Positions 7,663-13,324 of a stretch of DNA of 13,324 nucleotides are shown in pieces. The first letter of the stretch is position 1. Every line of letters begins with the position of its first letter. Made by a program: the position numbers and the translations under genes. The stretch covers positions 1 to 13,324 of the forward strand of contig DAIDIS010000114.1 of assembly GCA_027451785.1 (NCBI GenBank), written 5' to 3'. The notes beneath the pieces are model-generated. The model searched no databases. It was not told the DNA's origin and was given only the letters and a program-made list of their open reading frames with translations. The DNA comes from Acidimicrobiales bacterium (lineage in GTDB: Bacteria; Actinomycetota; Acidimicrobiia; Acidimicrobiales; JAKAVM01).

Positions 7663-9389
7663 GATTGTGCGCCCACTTCAGTCAACGCACCCGGAACGCC
7701 GGCAGAAGCAAAGGCTCTTTTTGCGTGGAAGCTCGAACGGGTAAGAGGGGATGCCTCCACATGGGAGAAACCAAGGCCGTAACCAAAAGCTTCGATCTGC
7801 TCGAACTCCTCCGGGCTCACGAACCTTGCGACGGGGATGTGTTTCAAGGAAGGTCTCAGATACTGACCAACGGTGACGATTTCAGTACCAACCGCCCTAA
7901 GGTCAGCCAAGGCCTGGTACAACTCTTCCGTCGTCTCGCCCAGCCCGACCATGACTCCCGACTTGGCCACGAGTCCGTGGTCGCTTGCTCGGGCCAGGAC
8001 AGCGAGGCTCCTCGCATAACCTGCAGACGGCCTTACAGCTCTTTGCAGCCGAGCAACGGTCTCCAGGTTGTGGTTGAGAACATCGGGCCTTGCGCTAAAG
8101 ATCGTCTCCAAGTCTTCATCTCTCCCTCTGCAGTCCGAAATCAAGACCTCTACCTTGGTATTCGGACTCGATTTTCTGATGGCGGCAATGGTGGAAGCGA
8201 CGGTGCTCGCTCCACCGTCCGACAAGTCGTCTCTGGCAACCGTAGTCACAACGGCGTAATCGAGGCCCATCGACAAGACCGCCTTTGCCACGCGGTCCGG
8301 CTCATCGGCCTTCACCGGAAGCGGCTTGGAGGTATCGATCTGACAGAACCCACATGCCCTTGTACATCTTTCCCCGTTGACCATGAAGGTCGCCGTGCCA
8401 TCGGCCCAGCACTCATAGATGTTTGGGCAACCCGCCTCCTCGCAGACTGTGACCAAGTCCAAAGAGCGCATCTGCCTTTTCAGCCCGAGGTAGCCCGGCT
8501 CGGTCTTGAAGTTCGAGCGGAGCCACTCGGGCTTCCTCTGCGCAATATTCATCGCCGACGAGACATCGACGCCGGAAGAGACAAGTCGGGATCTCAATTG
8601 AACCGATACGCCTTCTCCGCCTCCGGCTCCACCTTCTTCGAACTGACCCTTGTCTGGTTCCTCCACCGAGCCCGATTTTCCCTTTGATACGGAAGCGAAG
8701 TCGACACCCTCATAGCCGAAGACCTCCGATGTCTCGGCAGCTATTGCCTCTACAACTTCGCTCATCGGACCCTTGAAACCGAGGTCGCGCATCGACACCA
8801 TTTTGACGTCGGGTATGCCGCAAGGAACGATCCTGTCGAAATAACCCATATCAGGGCACACGTTCAGTGCAATGCCATGGGTTGTCCTGTGCCTTGAGAA
8901 CCGGACCCCCAAAGAGCAAATCTTTCCCATTGCTCCAGGCTTCTGAACTCCGTTGTTCTCAAGAGGTACCCAGACACCCGGGCGACCATCCGACCTTGTC
9001 CCGCCCTCAATTCCCAAAAGGCGAAGTGTTCGGATAACCACCTCTTCCAGACTTCGCACGAAAGCCGGTACCGAGCCCGGCCGGGAGGAAACGGAGAACA
9101 ACGGGTACGCTACGAGTTGCCCGGGGCCGTGGTAAGTTACGCCGCCTCCCCGGGAAGTGTTGACAACCTCAGCTCCCGCAAGAAACTTACCGGCAGGGAC
9201 GCTTCCGGCAGCAGCACTTCTGCCTACCGTAAATACATGAGGATGTTCCAGAAGAAGCAGATAGTCGTCGTTGGAGTTCCGGGAAATGCTGTTCTGAAGG
9301 CACAATGCCTCATCGTACGAGACCTTCCCCAGCCATCTGACCCTCAAAGTCTTCGCCGGCACCGGCGTCGTCAAAGCTCTTGAGACCAA
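7659..9389 (-). CDS. LipB-LipA fusion: octanoyltransferase joined to lipoyl synthase
   Basis: One 576-residue reading frame holds both enzymes of de novo lipoyl assembly. Residues about 14-228 are LipB, which moves octanoyl from acyl carrier protein to the lipoyl-domain lysine: RGGGVTYHGPGQ at 80-91, Lys156 in GKICSLGVR, THG at 170-172, and catalytic Cys190 in IVPCGI. Residues about 229-284 are a hydrophilic linker rich in Gly, Glu and Ser. Residues about 285-570 are LipA, the radical-SAM enzyme that inserts two sulfurs: auxiliary-cluster cysteines 316, 321 and 327 (CX4CX5C), radical-SAM cysteines 342, 346 and 349 (CX3CX2C), and RSSF near the end. All key residues are intact. The TTG at 9389 gives the longest form. 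A TTG at 9374 overlapping the E2 stop as TTGA (571 residues), or a GTG at 9362, are alternatives. Met280 (8552) could start a separate LipA but lacks a nearby ribosome site. Confidence 0.94.
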   Translation of the reverse strand: MVSRALTTPVPAKTLRVRWLGKVSYDEALCLQNSISRNSNDDYLLLLEHPHVFTVGRSAAAGSVPAGKFLAGAEVVNTSRGGGVTYHGPGQLVAYPLFSVSSRPGSVPAFVRSLEEVVIRTLRLLGIEGGTRSDGRPGVWVPLENNGVQKPGAMGKICSLGVRFSRHRTTHGIALNVCPDMGYFDRIVPCGIPDVKMVSMRDLGFKGPMSEVVEAIAAETSEVFGYEGVDFASVSKGKSGSVEEPDKGQFEEGGAGGGEGVSVQLRSRLVSSGVDVSSAMNIAQRKPEWLRSNFKTEPGYLGLKRQMRSLDLVTVCEEAGCPNIYECWADGTATFMVNGERCTRACGFCQIDTSKPLPVKADEPDRVAKAVLSMGLDYAVVTTVARDDLSDGGASTVASTIAAIRKSSPNTKVEVLISDCRGRDEDLETIFSARPDVLNHNLETVARLQRAVRPSAGYARSLAVLARASDHGLVAKSGVMVGLGETTEELYQALADLRAVGTEIVTVGQYLRPSLKHIPVARFVSPEEFEQIEAFGYGLGFSHVEASPLTRSSFHAKRAFASAGVPGALTEVGAQS

Positions 9390-10870
9390 TCTCTAGTCTC
9401 GATTGTCTCCTTTAGGGTCTGAAGAAATCGTGCCGCGTATGCGCCATCGATTACTCGGTGGTCGAAGGAAAGCGCCAAGTGGCCAACCGAGTGAATTGCA
9501 AGCCCTTCGGTGCCGTCGGGCAGCTGCACCACCACCGGGCGGCGGGCGACGCCATCGGTAGAAAGAATCGCCACTTGAGGCTGGTTGATGATCGGCGCTG
9601 TAATGAAGGTCCCGAAGGGCCCCGCATTGGTGATCGTAAACGTGCCTCCGGCTACCTCGTCCGCCAGAAGTTGCTTCGATCGAGCTCGATCGGCGAGGTC
9701 TCGGATTTCACGGCCAAGCCCTCGGAGGCTTTTCGTATCTGCGTATCGCACCACGGGTACGATGAGACCCTCCGAGTTGAGATCCACTGCCACCCCGATG
9801 TGAAGATCGTGATGAACGATCAAGGAGTCATCCCCGACGGAGGCATTGATATTCGGCCATGCTCTTAGGGCTTCGACAACAGACTTCATAACGAACGGTA
9901 GGTAGGTCAGGGTGAACCCCTCCTCCGCCATGAAGTTCTCACCTTGGTTTCGTCGGACCGCGTCAACGCCCTCAAAATCCACTTCGGTCACGACCAGCGT
10001 ATGCGCCGATATCTGCTTCGACCGGAGCATGTGCTCAGCCGTTCGGCGGCGGATATTGGTAAACGGAATCACCTCGTCGCCGGTCCTGAGAAGCGAAATC
10101 TGCTCGGCCTGCCGCGAAGGTTGGGTAGGGAGTATGGTCGCGTTCGCACCTCCCTGTCTAGGCGCAGCAAGGTCGCCGGTTGTCGCCGGACTGGCCGAAG
10201 GGAGGCTCGCCGGTGCCGGGGACTGAGGGGAGGGTTCCCCTGGAATCTTCACCGATGATGGCACTCCGTTGCGCTTGCCGATCGCAGCTTCGGCGTCGTC
10301 CCTTGTTATCCTGCCACCTAGCCCTGTGCCGCGAATCGAGGCGGGGTCAATGCCACTCTCGTCAATCAATCGCCTGACGACGGGCGAAAGAAGCGCAGGT
10401 CCGCCTCCCGCACGCTGACTGGACGACCCTTCAAAACCTGGAGGCCCGGCGACACCTGGGGACTTAGACGATGAAGCCCGCTGGCTGGTCTCGGGCAACG
10501 ATTGACTTCCGTTGACCGCAGACTCGACCTTCGAAACCTCTTCAGTCATACCCGAAGCGGGCTTCGCTTCAGTGGGCACTTCCGCCACAGGTGCGGATTC
10601 TTCCAGAACACTTTCGGAGGGCTTGGCTGAAGGCGCAGAGTCACCAATCACTGCAAGCCGGGTACCGACGTCAACTGTGTCACCCTCTTGCACGAGTATT
10701 TCCTGCAAAAAGCCGGTTGCCGAGGAAGGAACCTCGGAATCGACCTTGTCGGTGGACACCTCAAAAAGGGCCTCGTCCTGAGCGACCTGGTCGCCCACCG
10801 ATTTCAGCCACTTGGTGATCGTTCCCTCTGTCACGGTTTCGCCCAATTGTGGCATTACAACATCGGCCAC
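9371..10870 (-). CDS. sucB: 2-oxoacid dehydrogenase E2, dihydrolipoamide acyltransferase
   Basis: Core E2 of a 2-oxoacid dehydrogenase complex; carries acyl groups on a lipoyl arm and passes them to CoA. Layout of the 499 residues: one lipoyl domain (1-76) with lipoylation site Lys42 in STDKVDSE; a Pro/Ala/Ser/Glu-rich flexible linker (77-157); the E3-binding domain (about 160-197) with SPVVRRL and GTGLGGRITRDD; a second linker (198-260); and the acyltransferase domain (about 262-499) ending in the active-site motif HRVIDG (His471, Asp475). The GTG start overlaps the lpd stop by one base (TAGTG), and AGGGGG lies eleven bases upstream. Its stop overlaps the lipB-lipA start region. The likely substrate is succinyl (2-oxoglutarate complex), as in actinobacterial SucB/DlaT proteins, but pyruvate or branched-chain E2 cannot be excluded because no E1 gene is present. 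The family call is firm, the symbol less so. Confidence 0.95.
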   Translation of the reverse strand: MADVVMPQLGETVTEGTITKWLKSVGDQVAQDEALFEVSTDKVDSEVPSSATGFLQEILVQEGDTVDVGTRLAVIGDSAPSAKPSESVLEESAPVAEVPTEAKPASGMTEEVSKVESAVNGSQSLPETSQRASSSKSPGVAGPPGFEGSSSQRAGGGPALLSPVVRRLIDESGIDPASIRGTGLGGRITRDDAEAAIGKRNGVPSSVKIPGEPSPQSPAPASLPSASPATTGDLAAPRQGGANATILPTQPSRQAEQISLLRTGDEVIPFTNIRRRTAEHMLRSKQISAHTLVVTEVDFEGVDAVRRNQGENFMAEEGFTLTYLPFVMKSVVEALRAWPNINASVGDDSLIVHHDLHIGVAVDLNSEGLIVPVVRYADTKSLRGLGREIRDLADRARSKQLLADEVAGGTFTITNAGPFGTFITAPIINQPQVAILSTDGVARRPVVVQLPDGTEGLAIHSVGHLALSFDHRVIDGAYAARFLQTLKETIETRDWSQEL

Positions 10871-12276
10871 TATCCGTGTAACCCCCTTCCGGCAAGAGCC
10901 ATAACTGCTTCACCAAATGATTCGGAAAGAGTCGGGTGTGGCTGAATGAATTGCGCGATCTCTTCCGGCAGAGCCTCCCAGTTGACGGCCAGGTATCCCT
11001 GACCGAGCTGCTCGGTAGCCCAAGGTCCTGCCATATGGACGCCTAGAAGCTTTCCGGCGCCCCCATCGGGCTTCCTCTGCGCTATCAGCTTTACCATCCC
11101 GTCGGTCTCACCAAGGATTATTCCCCTTGAGTTGCCTACCATACGGATCTTCTCGGTTTTCACCTCGAAACCAGCCTCTTTGGCAGCCTGTTCCGAATAA
11201 CCCGCGAAGGCGACTTCGGGATGCGAGTAGATGCACCACGGAACCTTCGCGTAGTCCACGGGCTGGGGCTGTTCTCCGAGGATATCCTTCACTGCAACAA
11301 TTGCCTCGGCGAACCCCACATGGGCCAACTGGGGAGAGTCGACTATGTCGCCCACAGCGTAGACGCCGCTAGCCGTAGTCCTCATCAACTCGTCGACCTT
11401 CACGAAACCCCGCTCGTCAATCTCGACACCACTCGACGGGAATACCAATCCCTCAGAAAAAGGCTTCCTGCCGATCGCCACCACTACAGCTTCCACGGTG
11501 ACCTCTTTGTCGACACCGAAAGCAACCGTGGTCCGCACCCCACCTTTTGGGGTCTGGCCGGTCACCTGGGTGCCGGTAAAGACGTCTATCCCCCGCCTCT
11601 CGAATGACTTGGACACCACTGCGGCTATGTCGGCATCGCAACCTGGGAGCAACGTGGGCAGGGCTTCAATAAGAGTCACCTTCGCTCCCATGTCCGAGAG
11701 CATTGAGGCGAACTCGCAACCGATTGCGCCACCCCCGATCACAACCGCTGAAGCCGGAATCCTCTCGATATCCAAGAACTCGTCGGACGTCATGATCGAC
11801 TTGCCATCCGGCTCGAAACCCGGGATGGTCCGAGGTACGGAGCCAGAAGCCAATATCACGTTCCGGCCCACGATCTCGAGCACGTCGGTACCGTCTGAGG
11901 GCTGGATCCGGACGGTGTTTCCGGCGGCCAAGGAGCCAGTTCCCTCGTAGGTTGTTACCTTCCGCTTTTTCATCAGCCCCTGGAGGCCCTTGTGAAGCTG
12001 GCTTACAACTGAACGCTTACGCTCTGCCGACTTGGCGAAATTGATGGCGACTTTCCCGATCCCAATTCCATATGTCTCGGAGTCACTGACGGTTCGGTAG
12101 ACATTTGCCGTCTCAAGGAACTCTTTGGCGGGGATACAGCCACGATGGAGACAGGTGCCCCCGACCTTTCCCTTCTCCACGACCGCCACGGACAAACCGG
12201 CCGCTCCGGCATATAGGGCCGCCGCGTAACCGCCGGGCCCACCTCCAATAACAACCAGGTCGTAGGACTCAGGCAC
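10870..12276 (-). CDS. lpdA: Dihydrolipoamide dehydrogenase (E3)
   Basis: FAD flavoprotein that reoxidises dihydrolipoyl groups of E2 using NAD+, shared by 2-oxoacid dehydrogenase complexes. The 468-residue protein shows the FAD Rossmann motif GGGPGG (11-16) and the redox disulfide Cys42/Cys47 in GGTCLHRGCIP. A second GGGAIG motif marks the NAD site, followed by YAVGDI of the FAD site. At the dimer interface is HPTLSE with catalytic His447 and Glu452. Length fits the family. The frame is open upstream to 12573, but that stretch is unlike Lpd. The GTG at 12276 gives the normal N-terminus and sits seven bases after a GGAGG. A TTG two codons earlier is too close to that site. It is the first gene of the leftward operon and its stop overlaps the E2 start, consistent with making E3 and E2 together. 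Confidence 0.96.
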   Translation of the reverse strand: MPESYDLVVIGGGPGGYAAALYAGAAGLSVAVVEKGKVGGTCLHRGCIPAKEFLETANVYRTVSDSETYGIGIGKVAINFAKSAERKRSVVSQLHKGLQGLMKKRKVTTYEGTGSLAAGNTVRIQPSDGTDVLEIVGRNVILASGSVPRTIPGFEPDGKSIMTSDEFLDIERIPASAVVIGGGAIGCEFASMLSDMGAKVTLIEALPTLLPGCDADIAAVVSKSFERRGIDVFTGTQVTGQTPKGGVRTTVAFGVDKEVTVEAVVVAIGRKPFSEGLVFPSSGVEIDERGFVKVDELMRTTASGVYAVGDIVDSPQLAHVGFAEAIVAVKDILGEQPQPVDYAKVPWCIYSHPEVAFAGYSEQAAKEAGFEVKTEKIRMVGNSRGIILGETDGMVKLIAQRKPDGGAGKLLGVHMAGPWATEQLGQGYLAVNWEALPEEIAQFIQPHPTLSESFGEAVMALAGRGLHG

Positions 12277-12489
12277 GTTCAAACCTCCCCCGGGTGAGTC
12301 GGGCCATACCGTCCGGCTTAAACCCGGGCATTCCGGACAGAACGCTCGCGCCAAGCATAGTCCCGGCACTGATACCTGTTGCCAAAGGGATGCACCGGCA
12401 ATCACTAAACGGACATACCAAACCGGTCTCCGAGGTGCCCCGGCTCCGCGCGGCGGGCAAAGACGCCGGATGGGTGTAGCTTCGTTCAA
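12277..12489. other. Divergent intergenic region between lpdA and the deacetylase gene
   Basis: This 213-base spacer must hold the promoters of the lpdA operon and probably of the rightward deacetylase gene. I see no promoter close to consensus. Two inverted repeats stand out: GTCCGG (12311-12316) with CCGGAC (12333-12338), separated by 16 bases and with CCCGGG inside; and TTGCC (12379-12383) with GGCAA (12397-12401). Either could be a regulator site or part of a leader, but neither matches an operator I know. Confidence 0.4.
12284..12288 (-). promoter_or_regulatory. Ribosome binding site of lpdA, setting a GTG start
   Basis: GGAGG within a G-rich stretch on the minus strand lies seven bases before the GTG at 12276-12274. 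It decides against both the TTG six bases upstream of the GTG and the long upstream extension of the open frame. Confidence 0.75.
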
Positions 12490-13324
12490 GTGGGAACCTT
12501 GAACTCTCTTCTTGGATACGACGACGACGCGAAGCTTCTGATCATCAGCTGCGACGACCTGGGTTCCTGTCACTCAGCCAATGCAGCAATCTACGACTCA
12601 CTCAGGCGAAACGTAGCCACCAGCGCCGGGTTAATGGTGCCCTGCCCATGGGCAAGGCACGCCGCCTACCATTACAGAGGCGAAGACGTGGGAGTTCACC
12701 TGACCCTTTTGGCCGAGCACGATCTCTACCGGTGGGGACCCATCACCCATTCGCCATCGCTTCTTGACGGGGATGGCGGGTTTCCGCGGACGCTTGGGGA
12801 CTTTTGGGATCATGCCGACCTCGACGAAGTGAAAAAGGAATGCTCTGCTCAAATCGTCAGGGCTATCTATTGGGGCTTCGACGTCACACATCTCGACTCA
12901 CACATGTCGGCACTTCAACTGAGGCCCGAGTTTTTCGATGTCTATTTGGATCTGGCCTTCCAATACTCGCTACCGATCCGCCTTTTGGACGACGTCGGCA
13001 ATCGCCAGATCGGCTTCCCGATCGCGGAGATAGCGATGCAAGAGGGCATCACAACCCCTGATCGCTATATAGACGTGGGGGCACTGGCCGACTACTCGCC
13101 AACCGTTCCCAGTGCAGCCAGGCAACAAAGGGACGGATTACCAGGCAAGTCCCGTCTCATTGAGGCCATCGAGTCCCTGACCCCCGGCGTTACCGAAATT
13201 TCGCTTCGTCCGTCACTGGAAACTCCGGAGCTCATGGCCATGTCGGACGACTGGGAAGCTCGAGTCGCCGACTACGAGGAGCTATGCGACCCTGAAGTGC
13301 CCAGGATCATCGAGCGCGAAGGCA
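12490..13324 (+). CDS. ChbG/HpnK (YdjC-like) family deacetylase, partial
   Basis: The first 278 residues of a carbohydrate deacetylase-family protein; the end lies beyond the window. The family includes ChbG, which deacetylates chitooligosaccharides, and HpnK of hopanoid synthesis. Visible marks are IISCDDLG with the Asp22-Asp23 pair, GVHLTL with His70, and THLDSHM with His134 and His138, which together match the family's metal-binding and catalytic residues. No signal peptide is seen, suggesting cytoplasmic action. The GTG at 12490 starts VGTLNSLLGYDDDAKLLIIS; a TTG at 12499 is a possible alternative. Neither has a clear ribosome site and the frame stays open some way upstream, so the start is uncertain. 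It is divergent from lpdA and shows no functional tie to the lipoyl genes. The true substrate cannot be inferred; the family call is sound. Confidence 0.88.
   Translation, partial: MGTLNSLLGYDDDAKLLIISCDDLGSCHSANAAIYDSLRRNVATSAGLMVPCPWARHAAYHYRGEDVGVHLTLLAEHDLYRWGPITHSPSLLDGDGGFPRTLGDFWDHADLDEVKKECSAQIVRAIYWGFDVTHLDSHMSALQLRPEFFDVYLDLAFQYSLPIRLLDDVGNRQIGFPIAEIAMQEGITTPDRYIDVGALADYSPTVPSAARQQRDGLPGKSRLIEAIESLTPGVTEISLRPSLETPELMAMSDDWEARVADYEELCDPEVPRIIEREG

Noticed and set aside
7070..7744. 224-codon rightward open frame opposite the M24 and LipA ends
   Set aside because: Antisense shadow; the M24 gene here carries conserved catalytic residues and a sensible start.
8550..8552. Separate lipA gene starting at Met280
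   Set aside because: The frame from lipB is open throughout, and no ribosome site lies at a suitable distance before this ATG; kept only as a possible secondary start.
7665..8687. Long rightward open frame (340 codons) opposite lipB-lipA
   Set aside because: It is antisense to a gene with clear conserved motifs and its translation looks like no protein family.
9354..9367. CGCCGG-CA-CCGGCG palindrome at the start of the lipB part
   Set aside because: The loop is only two bases and it lies in coding sequence; likely a chance result of GC-rich codons.
12277..12573. Longer lpdA start giving 99 extra N-terminal residues
   Set aside because: The extension resembles no part of Lpd, overlaps the divergent deacetylase gene, and a well-spaced GGAGG supports the GTG at 12276.

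Overview
The window is housekeeping DNA from a high-GC bacterium (roughly 57% GC by eye, with many GTG/TTG starts), most likely an actinomycetote. I infer this from the tight lpd–E2–lipB–lipA order, which resembles the dlaT (sucB)–lipB–lipA region of mycobacteria, and from the residues of the E2 and the full-length B12-dependent MetH. An Acidimicrobiia-like lineage is a guess. There are no RNA genes, insertion sequences, CRISPR arrays or prophage parts.

Left part (1-3961): a leftward, incomplete PduO-type cobalamin adenosyltransferase gene is divergent from metH, a complete cobalamin-dependent methionine synthase gene. Both concern B12. The outermost ~60 bases differ sharply in GC content and reading frame from the adenosyltransferase and may be a chimeric or frameshifted end.

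Middle (4008-12276): six genes run leftward with gaps of at most 41 bases and several stop/start overlaps, so they look like one operon. In transcription order they are lpd (E3 dihydrolipoamide dehydrogenase), a 2-oxoacid dehydrogenase E2 acyltransferase, a single ORF joining octanoyltransferase LipB to lipoyl synthase LipA, an M24 metallopeptidase, an SDR-like protein lacking the usual Tyr/Lys catalytic pair, and a six-helix membrane diguanylate cyclase. The first three form a self-contained lipoyl module: E3, the E2 that carries the lipoyl group, and one polypeptide predicted to carry out both steps of lipoyl assembly on that E2. No E1 gene is visible.

Right part (12277-13324): a 213-base divergent spacer, then the start of a rightward ChbG/HpnK (YdjC-like) deacetylase gene that runs off the window.

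The most notable feature is the LipB-LipA fusion. The odd left edge, the degenerate SDR, the M24 insertions and the diguanylate cyclase at the operon end are secondary observations.
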